Below, piece by piece: positions 32,213-42,056 of a stretch of DNA of 44,209 bases. The notes beneath the pieces were generated by a model, which worked only from the letters and a program-made list of their open reading frames with translations, was not told the DNA's origin and searched no databases. Made by a program: the position numbers and the translations under genes. Each line of letters opens with the position of its first letter. Positions within the stretch are counted from its first letter, which is position 1. The DNA is taken from contig SVNM01000012.1 in assembly GCA_015066875.1 (NCBI GenBank), positions 1 to 44,209 of the forward strand, read 5' to 3'. The stretch comes from Ruminococcus sp. (GTDB taxonomy: Bacteria > Bacillota > Clostridia > Oscillospirales > Ruminococcaceae).

Positions 32213-33361
32213 TTACACCTCCGAAAGGCTGATATTTTCCGAAAGAGCGCCGTAAACCTTATTGATGACGTCCTTTTCGTTAAAGCAGAGCTGTACACGC
32301 TCTGCGGATTTTTTTCCGTATTCCACGCGAAGCTCCTTATTTTTTGCAAGAGCAAGAATTGCTCCCGAAAGCGCTTCAAAGTCTGAGGGAGGAACGGTAA
32401 GTCCTGTTTCCTTATGCAGACTTATATGAGGAACTCCTGAAGGAAGAAGAGTATTTATAACAGGCTTGCCGTAGACCATAGCCTCAAGCTGAACGATACC
32501 GAAGGCCTCGCTTTTTACAACTGAAGGCAGAACGAATATATCGCAGTCCGCATAAGCCTGTCTGAGTGTCTCATCGGGGAGAAAACCAAGAAAATGGACC
32601 TTCTCCTCCATATTATGTTCTTTTGCATAGGCTTTCAGCTGAGCATCAAGCTCGCCTGTACCGGCAATAAAGAGCTCACAGCCGTCTGTAAGGCGGAAAG
32701 CCTTAAGAAGCACGTCCACACCCTTATAGTAGACAAGTCTTCCCGTAAAGAAAACCTTTACGTTGTTCTTATCGGTGAGAAGCTGAGTAAGCACAGGCTT
32801 TCTCTCAACGGAAAGGTACTCCTCAGGAGTAATTCCGTAGGGGATAACCCTGCACTTATCGCGGTATTCGGGAAGCCAGTCTGAGCCGTTGATATGTCCC
32901 TCTGTAGCCACGATAATGCAGTCGGCACGCTTCAGAGTCTTTCTGATTATGGGTCTGAGCAGAGCCAGAAGCTTTTTCTGCTTGACGATATCGCTGTGCC
33001 AGGCAATAACCACTCTGCCCTTGAAGCCTGACAGCATAAGAGCAAGGTCTGCAAGGGGGAAGGGCATATGAATTTCCACAACATCGGCATTTTTCGCCAT
33101 TTTGCGGAAAAGTCTTATAAAGGAAAAGGAAAGGGGACAGGAAAAGTAGGTTCCCAGACTTCCGGCGCGGGTAACCTGAACACCGTTTATAGTTTCTGTC
33201 TGAGTTTTTTCCTTACCCTCACAGCACACAAGAACCTGAACCTCAACGTCATCACGCTGTGAAAGCTCCTCTGAATACTGCTTCACCAGACTTTCAATAC
33301 CGCCCACGTGAGGGTAATAAGCCTTATTCACCTGAAGAATTCTCAGTTTTTTCTTGCTCAT
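32213..33361 (-). CDS. GT4 family glycosyltransferase
   Basis: The 382-residue protein is a GT-B glycosyltransferase of family 4. It starts with LQVNKAYYPHVGGIESLV, the usual acceptor-side N-terminus, and has the donor-binding half with VFFTGRLVYYKGVDVLLKAF and the EX7E motif in SEAFGIVQLEAMVYGKPVI. No signal or membrane segment is visible, so it acts at the cytoplasmic face. Donor is probably GDP-mannose or GDP-D-rhamnose, judging from the cluster, which is inference. It overlaps the previous GT4 gene by one base, and its stop abuts rmd. Confidence 0.92.
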   Translation of the reverse strand: MSKKKLRILQVNKAYYPHVGGIESLVKQYSEELSQRDDVEVQVLVCCEGKEKTQTETINGVQVTRAGSLGTYFSCPLSFSFIRLFRKMAKNADVVEIHMPFPLADLALMLSGFKGRVVIAWHSDIVKQKKLLALLRPIIRKTLKRADCIIVATEGHINGSDWLPEYRDKCRVIPYGITPEEYLSVERKPVLTQLLTDKNNVKVFFTGRLVYYKGVDVLLKAFRLTDGCELFIAGTGELDAQLKAYAKEHNMEEKVHFLGFLPDETLRQAYADCDIFVLPSVVKSEAFGIVQLEAMVYGKPVINTLLPSGVPHISLHKETGLTVPPSDFEALSGAILALAKNKELRVEYGKKSAERVQLCFNEKDVINKVYGALSENISLSEV

Positions 33362-34503
33362 CAGAAAAGCTCCTTATAGACATTATACAGAATTTCGGCA
33401 GAGTTATCCCAGGTAAAGCTTCCTGCGCGTTCAAGACCTCGTCTGCCGAGGTCTTTTCTGAGCTCGTCATCGGAACAGAGCTTCATAAGTCCCTCAGCTA
33501 TGCTTTCTGCGGAATAAGCGTCGCAGATCACAGCGCAGTCGCCTGTAACTTCGGGCAGAGAAGCCTCGCCCGACGAAAGAACGGGAACTCCGCAAGCCAT
33601 TGCTTCAAGGGGAGGCATACCGAAGCCTTCATAAATTGAAGGGAACACGAAAGCCAGCGCTCCGCACATAAGGGGATTCATATCCTGTGCGGGAACGTAT
33701 TTTGTAAAGATAACCTGCTTGTCCAGCTTAAGCTCCTTCACCTTAGCGAAGATGCTGTCGTAAAGCCAGCCCTTACCGCCCGCAAGAACGAGCTTCGGAG
33801 CGTCACTTACTCGCTGATAGAAAATATGATAAGCCTCAATAAGACGCTCAAGATTTTTTCTCGGCTCGATAGTGCCCAGATACAGGAAATAATCACCCTC
33901 GATCTCAAGCGATTTCTTTACCTCAGGGATACGCTCAGGAGTCTCACAGGGTCTGAACTTTTCAAGGTCAACACCGCAAGGAACCACTCTCAGCTTGCTT
34001 TCGTGCTGTGGGAAATATTTAAGGATTTCGGCTTTTGAAAATTCCGAATCCGTAACGATAAGGTCGGCACGCTTCATAGAGCGTTTCAGTCCCGAATCCA
34101 GCATATATTTAGTGCGTGCCCTTACAGTTTCGGGGAAAGCCTTATACACCATATCGTGAACGGTAACAACGGTTTTTCCGTGAACTGCGGGGGGAACGAT
34201 ATAGTTGAAAAAGTGTGTGATATCCGCCTTTTTTCCGAAGAAATGCTTATAGGGAACAGGCAGGAAATTTGATACCGCACGGTAGATATAGCCCGAAAAA
34301 TCAGAGCTGTTAAGGCTGATTTTATCTCCCGCAAAGGACCTTACACGCTCAGCACGTGAGCTGTCACCGCTTGTGAAGAAGCTGTATGAGTAGGTGTGTT
34401 CAGGAAAAAGACGTGCCATAGCGGTAGTCTGTCCCACCTCGCACCAGCCGATACCGGTAAGTCTGTCGCTTACAAGAGGCACTGCGTCGAATTCAATATG
34501 CAT
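33361..34503 (-). CDS. GT4 family glycosyltransferase (mannosyl/rhamnosyl-type)
   Basis: The 380-residue GT-B enzyme shows DRLTGIGWCEVG at the N-terminus, VVTVHDMVYKAFPETV, then FLYLGTIEPRKNLERLIEAY and SIYEGFGMPPLEAMACGVPVL, the EX7E motif. This set is close to mannosyltransferases of the WbaZ/WbdA kind, consistent with a GDP-sugar donor. The start was set to ATG 34503, nine bases after GGGAGAG; the longer reading lacks conserved sequence and runs into the REP element upstream. The 84-base gap to gmd is the largest inside this cluster and contains that REP. Confidence 0.9.
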   Translation of the reverse strand: MHIEFDAVPLVSDRLTGIGWCEVGQTTAMARLFPEHTYSYSFFTSGDSSRAERVRSFAGDKISLNSSDFSGYIYRAVSNFLPVPYKHFFGKKADITHFFNYIVPPAVHGKTVVTVHDMVYKAFPETVRARTKYMLDSGLKRSMKRADLIVTDSEFSKAEILKYFPQHESKLRVVPCGVDLEKFRPCETPERIPEVKKSLEIEGDYFLYLGTIEPRKNLERLIEAYHIFYQRVSDAPKLVLAGGKGWLYDSIFAKVKELKLDKQVIFTKYVPAQDMNPLMCGALAFVFPSIYEGFGMPPLEAMACGVPVLSSGEASLPEVTGDCAVICDAYSAESIAEGLMKLCSDDELRKDLGRRGLERAGSFTWDNSAEILYNVYKELF

Positions 34504-34554
34504 AGTAAAAAACTCTCCCGTAAAATGCTGTAATAGCTTGAATAAACTGTACAA

Positions 34555-34574
34555 GGGCGAACAGTGTTCGCCCC
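34555..34574 (-). repeat. REP palindrome, copy 3 (between gmd and GT4)
   Basis: GGGCGAAC (34555-34562), loop AGT, GTTCGCCC (34566-34573), then one more C. It matches the palindromes in the RAYT gene at 9265 and 9439 except in the loop and outer flanks. Transcribed, it forms a stable hairpin between gmd and the GT4 gene. Confidence 0.85.
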
Positions 34575-34587
34575 TGAAAATAACCTA

Positions 34588-35670
<1,083 letters not shown>

Positions 35671-35685
35671 TTATGCTGAAAGTAA

Positions 35686-36762
35686 TCAGACAAGGTCTGT
35701 ACAGCCCTGCTGATTAAGCTGAGCGATAACCTTTTTAACGTCCTGAGTGTTGTTCTTTGAGCAGATGAGCACAGCGTCATCGGTATCGACGATGATGATA
35801 TCCTCAACACCCACAACAGCTACGAGTCTCTTTCCACCGCAGACAGTAGCACGCTGAGTGCCTATTGAAATAACGTTACCCTCAATGTAGTTGTTGTCGC
35901 TGTCTGTTTCGTTGATACGCTCAACGGCAAGCCAGTTGCCGACATCGTCCCAGCCGAAGCTTCCGGGGATAGTGTAGATATTGTCAGCCTTTTCCATAAT
36001 ACCGAAGTCAACAGACTCGCTTCTGAAGGCAGTGAATTCTTTTACAAGAGTTTCGTTGAAGCTTTCGGTGCCGTATGAAGCTCCGATTTTAAGAGCGCCC
36101 TCGTAGATATCGGGCATAAATCTTTCAAGATTTGCGAGGATAGAAGAAGCCTTCCACACGAACATACCGCTGTTCCAGAGATACTTACCTGAAGCAAGGT
36201 ACTCCTTGGCAGTTTCAAGGTCGGGCTTTTCAACGAAGCGTTCAACCTTATAAGCGTCGGATTCGACAGCAGAGGTTTCGCTACCGAAGTTGATATAACC
36301 ATAGCCTGTTTCGGGATAATCGGGAGTAATACCGATTGTAGCAAGATTTTCGCCTTCAAGGCCTACGCTGATAGCTTTTTTAAGAGTATTGATGTAAAGG
36401 TCCTCATAGCCGATAAGGTGGTCTGAGGGAAGCACAAGCATTACAGCGTCGCCGTACTTCTTCTGAATAATTGCTGAAGCGAAAGCGATACAGGGAGCTG
36501 TATTTCTTGCACAGGGCTCAGCCAGGATATTCTCCTTGGGAATACCGGGGAGCTGATCGCAGACAAGCCCGGTATAAGCTGAATTTGTAACGACAAAGAT
36601 ATCCTCCATATCCACAAGGGGAAGGAGACGCTTTACCGTTTTCTGAATCATAGTTTCGCCGTCCTTGGTAAGCGAAAGGAACTGCTTGGGTCTGCTGTTA
36701 CGGCTTTTGGGCCAGAAGCGTTCGCCTCTTCCGCCGGCCATAATAACTGCTGTTGTTTTCAT
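35686..36762 (-). CDS. manC: Mannose-1-phosphate guanylyltransferase
   Basis: The 358-residue protein makes GDP-mannose from mannose-1-phosphate and GTP. The pyrophosphorylase signature MAGGRGERFWPKSRNSRPKQ is at the N-terminus, followed by VLPSDHLI and FVEKPDL. It contains only the nucleotidyltransferase and the short left-handed beta-helix part; the C-terminal isomerase domain of bifunctional AlgA/ManC enzymes is missing. The start was moved to ATG 36762, preceded by GAGG, since the longer reading overlaps the upstream gene and adds unconserved residues. A phosphomannomutase is not in this window. Confidence 0.95.
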   Translation of the reverse strand: MKTTAVIMAGGRGERFWPKSRNSRPKQFLSLTKDGETMIQKTVKRLLPLVDMEDIFVVTNSAYTGLVCDQLPGIPKENILAEPCARNTAPCIAFASAIIQKKYGDAVMLVLPSDHLIGYEDLYINTLKKAISVGLEGENLATIGITPDYPETGYGYINFGSETSAVESDAYKVERFVEKPDLETAKEYLASGKYLWNSGMFVWKASSILANLERFMPDIYEGALKIGASYGTESFNETLVKEFTAFRSESVDFGIMEKADNIYTIPGSFGWDDVGNWLAVERINETDSDNNYIEGNVISIGTQRATVCGGKRLVAVVGVEDIIIVDTDDAVLICSKNNTQDVKKVIAQLNQQGCTDLV

Positions 36763-36766
36763 TGTC

Positions 36767-38230
36767 TTAGTCCTCTTTTCTGTTTTTTGTATTTTCGGTA
36801 TCAAGAACGCCCTCTTGCTCCTCGGCATTTGATCTGCCGGGGAAGAGCATTGTTTTCAGTGTCATAAGGATAATCTGAAGGTCCATACGAAGGGAATAAT
36901 TTTCGATATACATAAGGTCCATTTTCAGCTTATCGTAGGGCGAGGTGTCGTAAACACCCGTAACCTGTGCATAGCCTGTAAGGCCGGCTTTCACCTTGAG
37001 TCTGTACTCAAACTCAGGCATTTCCTTTATATATTCCGCAGTAAGCTCAGGACGTTCAGGTCTTGGTCCCACAACAGACATTTCACCCTTGAGGATATTG
37101 AAAAGCTGAGGAAACTCATCAATGCGGAACTTTCTCAGAATTTTTCCCACAGGAGTGATACGGTTATCGTTATCCTCTGCAAGCTGAGGTATACCGTTTT
37201 TTTCGGCGTCAACGATCATACTGCGGAACTTGTAAACGTAGAACTCCTTGCTGTCGATGGTAAGGCGCTTCTGCTTATAGAGCACGGGACCGCCGTCATA
37301 CAGCTTAACCGCAACAGCTGAAACAATCATAAACGGCAGTGCGGGGATAAGTGCGATAAGCGAGAAAACGATATCGAAAGCTCTTTTGAGGAGTCTCTGC
37401 TCGAAATCAAGGCCGTAATTACGGCAAAGCAGGAGCGGAGTATCGAAAAGGCGGATATCATCGGCGCCTCTGATAATAATATCTGATATTTTGGGAGCGA
37501 TATACGCTCTTTTGGAATTAGAAAAGCAGAATTTAAGGTAATCGTTTCTCATATCGGCGGGAATATCGCAGATGATGACGCCCTCGTACTTAAGGATAAG
37601 CTCCTGGATTTTCTCCTTATCCTCGTTTATGCTGACGGACTCGCATATCATATACTTATCCACTCGTCTGCTCATTTTCAGCACAAGTGAGGCAGCCTGA
37701 TGGCTTCCGTAGAGGATAATAAGTCTTCTTGGGGGATAGATAAGGAAGTAAATCTTACCTGTAGCGACAGTCCATACGGAAAGCACGATAAAGTCGATAC
37801 CCGTCATAGCCAGCACAGGAGAAAGCTCCATAAAATGGCGTCCGATAAGGCTTATCAGGAAATACGCAAGGGTATTCACACAGACCATAGAAATAAGCTG
37901 AGAGTAAAGCATATCGGTTTTTTTCAGATAACCCAGCTTGAATCCGCCATAGGCCTTGAAGAAAATAGCGGTTATTATTCCATAGACGGCAATAAGAACC
38001 CAGTTTCCTCTTCGATAGAAGGGAAGAATAATAGCCTCGCTGTAATGGACATACCAGACATAGGCGAAAATTCCCGTAAGGATACCCAGAAGCAGTATTG
38101 CCGAGATAAAGGAAATCAACCTTTTATACCGGTCTTTATTATTCATATTGTTTAAATCGGCTGAAAAGAAAGCCGAAGTCTCCTTTGATTTATCTGTATA
38201 ATAACAGGCAGTGGACGCACAAAAATCCAT
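36767..38230 (-). CDS. Polyprenyl-phosphate sugar-1-phosphate transferase (priming enzyme)
   Basis: The 487-residue protein is a PglC/WbaP-type initiating transferase that loads the first sugar phosphate onto undecaprenyl phosphate at the membrane. It has four or five N-terminal membrane segments (about residues 36-165), a CoA-binding-like middle domain, one more membrane helix (KRAFDIVFSLIALIPALPFM) and the C-terminal bacterial sugar transferase domain with YKFRSM, KFRIDEFPQLFNILKGEM, VGPRPERPE and KAGLTGYAQVTG. The start at 38230 has AGGA but a leader of only about 15 bases; Met29 (38146) is possible but lacks a ribosome site. It is the first gene of the cluster, downstream of a consensus promoter. 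Confidence 0.93.
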   Translation of the reverse strand: MDFCASTACYYTDKSKETSAFFSADLNNMNNKDRYKRLISFISAILLLGILTGIFAYVWYVHYSEAIILPFYRRGNWVLIAVYGIITAIFFKAYGGFKLGYLKKTDMLYSQLISMVCVNTLAYFLISLIGRHFMELSPVLAMTGIDFIVLSVWTVATGKIYFLIYPPRRLIILYGSHQAASLVLKMSRRVDKYMICESVSINEDKEKIQELILKYEGVIICDIPADMRNDYLKFCFSNSKRAYIAPKISDIIIRGADDIRLFDTPLLLCRNYGLDFEQRLLKRAFDIVFSLIALIPALPFMIVSAVAVKLYDGGPVLYKQKRLTIDSKEFYVYKFRSMIVDAEKNGIPQLAEDNDNRITPVGKILRKFRIDEFPQLFNILKGEMSVVGPRPERPELTAEYIKEMPEFEYRLKVKAGLTGYAQVTGVYDTSPYDKLKMDLMYIENYSLRMDLQIILMTLKTMLFPGRSNAEEQEGVLDTENTKNRKED

Positions 38231-38251
38231 TATATTCCTATTATCATAGCC

Positions 38252-38280
38252 ATTATAGCAAATCGGGAGATATATGTCAA
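38252..38280 (-). promoter_or_regulatory. Consensus promoter of the polysaccharide cluster
   Basis: On the minus strand TTGACA (38280-38275), 17 bases, TATAAT (38257-38252), a perfect match. It suggests strong, possibly constitutive, expression of the surface-glycan genes. Confidence 0.85.
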
Positions 38281-38341
38281 TAGAATTTGATAGGTTTCAC
38301 AAAGTTTTCAATAAATTTCCGTCACATTGCACAAAACAATT

Positions 38342-40420
38342 TTATGCTGTGACTGCACGCAGAAGTGTATCGGCGAAGTTTATCATCATACACAGCAAAA
38401 TTCCCACTGCGGTGGGCAGAATAAATCCCATAGCGGTCCATTTAAGGCTTGCTGTCTCTTTTTTTATTGTAAGACAGGTTGTGGCGCAGGGAAAGTGAAA
38501 AAGCGAGAAAACGATCATACACAGAGCTGTTGTCGCTGTCCGCCCGTCAGAGGATAACAGCTCTGCCAGCTGAGCCGTATCGGGAATCTGGGAAAGACTG
38601 CTCTGGGAAAGATAGGTCATAACGATAATGGGAAGGACAATTTCATTGGCGGGAAAGCCGAGAATAAATCCGAGGAGGATAACTCCGTCAAGTCCCATAA
38701 GTGTTGCAAAGGGGTGAAGAAACTCTGCAAGATGAGATATAACGGGAGCTCCGCCAACGGTAATATTTGCAAGAAGCCATATGATCAGGCCACAGGGGAC
38801 TGAAGCGATACAGGCTCTGCCGAGGACAAAAACCGTTCTGTCAAGGAGCGAGCGTACAAGCACCTTTCCTATCTGCGGACGGCGGTATGGAGGAAGCTCC
38901 AGCGTAAACGACGAGGACTGTCCCTTAAGGAGCGTAAGCGAGAGAAGCTTTGAAACGGCAAAGGTCATAACAACGCCGAGAATTATGACTCCCAGCAGGC
39001 AGAGGGCTGACAGCACCGAGCCCTTAAAGCCCTCAGCGGGCACAAAAAAGACGGTAATCAGCATAATTATTGTGGGAAATCGTCCGTTACAGGGCATAAA
39101 GCAGTTGGTGAGAATTGCCATAAGACGCTCACGGGGCGAGTCTATAATGCGACAGCCTGTAACTCCACAGGCATTACAGCCCAGCCCCATAGCCATAGTT
39201 ATCGCCTGTTTTCCACAGGCATTTGCACAGGCAAAGCCTCTGTCCAGGTTGAATGCCACACGGGGAAGATACCCTGAATCCTCAAGCAGAGTGAAAAGAG
39301 GAAAGAAAATCGCCATAGGGGGTAGCATTACCGATATAACCCAGGCAAGAACAGTATAAATGCCGTCGATGAGCAGTCCTTTAAGCCACTGCGGAGCTCC
39401 TGTAGCAGTAAGAGCGTCGGAAAGAAGCTCTCCCAGCGAGAAAAGCCCCTTTGAAAGAAGCTCTGAAGGGTAATTTGCTCCCGCAACGGTAATCCACAGG
39501 ATAAGGCAGAAGAGGATAATCATAACGGGGATTCCTGTTTTTCTGCCCGCAAAAAAACGGTCGAGTTTTTCGTTTTTCCGGCGCACAGCCTCTTCGTGAC
39601 GGCAGAAAACCACCTGAGCGCAGATGCTTTCCGCCCGATTTATTACCGAGGAAATAACAGTATCGGAAAATTCCTGTGGGACTATGTCACATTCTTCTGC
39701 AAATTTCAAGGCTTCATCGGAATAGACGCCGTGCTCCTTTGCTTTTTCTATGAAGTCCGCATCGCCCTCAAGAAGCCTTAAAGACGCAACACGTAGCGAA
39801 ACGGGACTCTGATTTTCTTCAATCAGCCCTTCAAGCTCTGAAACGATGCCCTCCTCCTTTTCAGGCAGAGCTATTTTCAGCGGAGTGCACTTCTCCTCCG
39901 ACACGGCAAGGCTGTAGATTTTTTCCGCAAGAGCTTCAAGTCCCTCGCCGTTTCGTGCCGATACCCCCGCAACAGTAGCTCCCGTAAGCTTTTCAAGAAG
40001 CTCAAGATCGATTTCAATATCCTTTGCCCTTGCTTCGTCAAGAAGATTTACGCAGATAAGAGTTTTCGGCACGGCTTCTGCAATCTGCAGAGCGAGAATG
40101 AGATTTCGCTCAAGACAGGTAGCGTCGCAGACCACAACTGCCATATGGCTTTCACCGAAGCATAAAAAGTCACGGGCGCAGATTTCCTCTGCCGAGCCTC
40201 CTCTCAAAGAATATGTACCGGGAATGTCAACGAGAGTAAACTGTGCGTCTTTGGCAGTGAAAACTCCCTCGGCACAGGAAACGGTCTTGCCCGCCCAGTT
40301 GCCTGTGTGCTGTTTCATTCCCGTAAGAGCGTTGAATACGGTGGACTTTCCCACGTTGGGATTTCCCGCAAGAGCAACCCTGAATTTCATAATATCAGAG
40401 CCGTTTTTAGTTTCGGACAT
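38342..40420 (-). CDS. feoB: Ferrous iron transporter FeoB
   Basis: The 692-residue protein imports Fe2+ across the membrane. An N-terminal G-protein domain has GNPNVGKST at residues 19-27 (G1), DIPGTYSL (G3) and NLLDEA (G4). A helical guanine-dissociation-inhibitor region follows, then a membrane part with about eight segments, including the first Gate domain with Cys-containing CGVTGCRIIDSPRERLMAI and NCFMPCNGRFPT. I chose ATG 40420 because GGGAGG lies a few bases upstream; the longer reading to 40669 runs through the opposite promoter region of secD. No feoA or feoC precedes it, unlike many Firmicutes. I found no clear promoter in the 217-base gap to secD. Confidence 0.95.
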   Translation of the reverse strand: MSETKNGSDIMKFRVALAGNPNVGKSTVFNALTGMKQHTGNWAGKTVSCAEGVFTAKDAQFTLVDIPGTYSLRGGSAEEICARDFLCFGESHMAVVVCDATCLERNLILALQIAEAVPKTLICVNLLDEARAKDIEIDLELLEKLTGATVAGVSARNGEGLEALAEKIYSLAVSEEKCTPLKIALPEKEEGIVSELEGLIEENQSPVSLRVASLRLLEGDADFIEKAKEHGVYSDEALKFAEECDIVPQEFSDTVISSVINRAESICAQVVFCRHEEAVRRKNEKLDRFFAGRKTGIPVMIILFCLILWITVAGANYPSELLSKGLFSLGELLSDALTATGAPQWLKGLLIDGIYTVLAWVISVMLPPMAIFFPLFTLLEDSGYLPRVAFNLDRGFACANACGKQAITMAMGLGCNACGVTGCRIIDSPRERLMAILTNCFMPCNGRFPTIIMLITVFFVPAEGFKGSVLSALCLLGVIILGVVMTFAVSKLLSLTLLKGQSSSFTLELPPYRRPQIGKVLVRSLLDRTVFVLGRACIASVPCGLIIWLLANITVGGAPVISHLAEFLHPFATLMGLDGVILLGFILGFPANEIVLPIIVMTYLSQSSLSQIPDTAQLAELLSSDGRTATTALCMIVFSLFHFPCATTCLTIKKETASLKWTAMGFILPTAVGILLCMMINFADTLLRAVTA

Positions 40421-40562
40421 AGTATACCTCCCGATCAGTTTTCTTTCAGTAATTCTATGACAAAAAACTCTGAAAAATACCCTCGGTAGCGCAGTCGGCG
40501 GGAAGTCACACCCTCTTGCTACTCTTTTTATCTGTTTATCACAATTTTGTTGGCACAATATC

Positions 40563-40591
40563 TTGACTTTTTTTGTGAATTGTAATATAAT
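40563..40591 (+). promoter_or_regulatory. Promoter of secDF
   Basis: TTGACT (40563-40568), a 17-base spacer and TATAAT (40586-40591). A small inverted repeat TGTCA-GTG-TGACA follows at 40601-40613, near the start of the transcript, and could be an operator. Confidence 0.75.
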
Positions 40592-40637
40592 AATTGTAAT
40601 TGTCAGTGTGACACTATATTTATTAGGAGGCATGACC

Positions 40638-42056
40638 GTGAAAAAGATCAAAAAATCAACCTTCTTCATTGTCGTTGCTTTGATTTTACTGTTCTCGGTT
40701 TCATCAGTTCTCGGACTGGATTATCAGTACGGTGATAACGTTACAACACTTATCAACGGTGTTGACGATATCCGTCTCGGTATCGATATCCAGGGCGGTG
40801 TTGATGTTACCTTTGCTCCGTCAGGCGATTTTGACGCCGATGAGGAACAGCTCGCAGCAGCAACAGAAGTTATCAAGACAAGACTTACTTCTCTTGGAAT
40901 CAATGACAACGAAGTTTACAGCGATGAAGACAGTGACAGAATTATCGTCCGTTTCCCCTGGCAGGCAGGCGAAACAGACTTCGACCCCGAGGCTGCTGTT
41001 AAGGAGCTTGGCGAAACAGCAGAGCTTACATTCCGCTATGGCGCAGATTATGAGGAGGATCCCGAAAATGAGGGCGAGTATCTCCCCACAGGCGATATAA
41101 TCCTCAGCGGTGCCGATGTATCACAGGCTTCCGCAGGCAGCCAGCAGAACGATAAGGGTGAATATGAATACGTTGTAAGACTTATTCTCAACGAATCTGG
41201 CAAGGCTGCTTTCGGCGACGCTACTACTGAGCTTGCAGGATCAACAACTCCCATTTCAATCTGGATGGATAACACAATGCTTTCTGCTCCTACAGTAAAC
41301 GACGCTATTACAAGCGGCGAGGCTATTATTTCGGGAAGCTTCAAAACCTACGATGACGCAAAGAAGCTTGCTGACCAGATCAACTCAGGTGCTCTTCCCT
41401 TCAAAATGGAGACTTCAAGCTTCAAGACAATCTCACCTACAATGGGCGAGGGCTCGCTTGACGCTATCCTTCTTGCAGGACTTATTGCTTTTGCGTGCAT
41501 CGCAGTTTATATGATCGTTCTTTACCGTCTTCCCGGCGTGGTTGCTGTTATCGCTCTTATCGGACAGATCACAGGAAGCGTTGCGGTAGTTTCAGGCTGG
41601 TTCGGATTTATGAACAGCTCTACACTTACAATCCCCGGTATCGCAGGTATTATTCTTTCACTCGGTATCGGTGTTGACGCTAACATCATCACAGGTGAGC
41701 GTATCAAGGAAGAGCTTAAGGCAGGCAAGTCTCTTGACGCTGCTATCAAGATTGCTTATAAGAGAGCGTTTACAGCTATCTTTGACGGTAACCTTACAAA
41801 CGTTATTGTTGCTGTCGTACTTATGGGCGCATTCGGTGTTCCTTCAAGCCCGTTCTCGAAGCTTCTCAACAGCACAATCTTCTGTATGTTCGGTGCAACA
41901 GCTGAAGGTGTTGTATATTCATTCGGATTCACACTTCTTGCAGGTGTAATCTTCAACTTCATTATGGGTGTGTTTGCAGCAAGACTTATGGTAACATCAC
42001 TTTCAAAATTTGAATGCTTCAAAAACAGAAAGCTTTACGGAGGTGACGTTAAATGA
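40638..42056 (+). CDS. secD: Protein translocase subunit SecD
   Basis: The 472-residue membrane protein helps pull secreted proteins through SecYEG using the ion gradient. It has one N-terminal membrane helix, the conserved IRLGIDIQGGVDVTF after it, a large extracytoplasmic P1 domain (about 45-290), and five C-terminal membrane helices with GEGSLDAILLAGLIA, LTIPGIAGIILSLGIGVDANI (the conserved Asp in TM4) and RIKEELKAGKSL. A GTG start at 40638 lies seven bases after AGGAGG, while the in-frame ATG at 40632 is only one base away from it, so GTG is the better choice. yajC is not adjacent. Confidence 0.95.
   Translation: MKKIKKSTFFIVVALILLFSVSSVLGLDYQYGDNVTTLINGVDDIRLGIDIQGGVDVTFAPSGDFDADEEQLAAATEVIKTRLTSLGINDNEVYSDEDSDRIIVRFPWQAGETDFDPEAAVKELGETAELTFRYGADYEEDPENEGEYLPTGDIILSGADVSQASAGSQQNDKGEYEYVVRLILNESGKAAFGDATTELAGSTTPISIWMDNTMLSAPTVNDAITSGEAIISGSFKTYDDAKKLADQINSGALPFKMETSSFKTISPTMGEGSLDAILLAGLIAFACIAVYMIVLYRLPGVVAVIALIGQITGSVAVVSGWFGFMNSSTLTIPGIAGIILSLGIGVDANIITGERIKEELKAGKSLDAAIKIAYKRAFTAIFDGNLTNVIVAVVLMGAFGVPSSPFSKLLNSTIFCMFGATAEGVVYSFGFTLLAGVIFNFIMGVFAARLMVTSLSKFECFKNRKLYGGDVK

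Noticed and set aside
38160-38180. Hairpin CGGCT...AGCCG near the start of the priming transferase gene
   Set aside because: Five-pair stem within coding sequence; may slightly affect translation but no support for a regulatory role.
40481-40492. CCTCGGTAGCGC occurs here and again at the very end of the window (44198-44209)
   Set aside because: A 12-base match is expected by chance dozens of times in 44 kb, and the second copy is ordinary dnaJ coding sequence. Not evidence of an assembly repeat.
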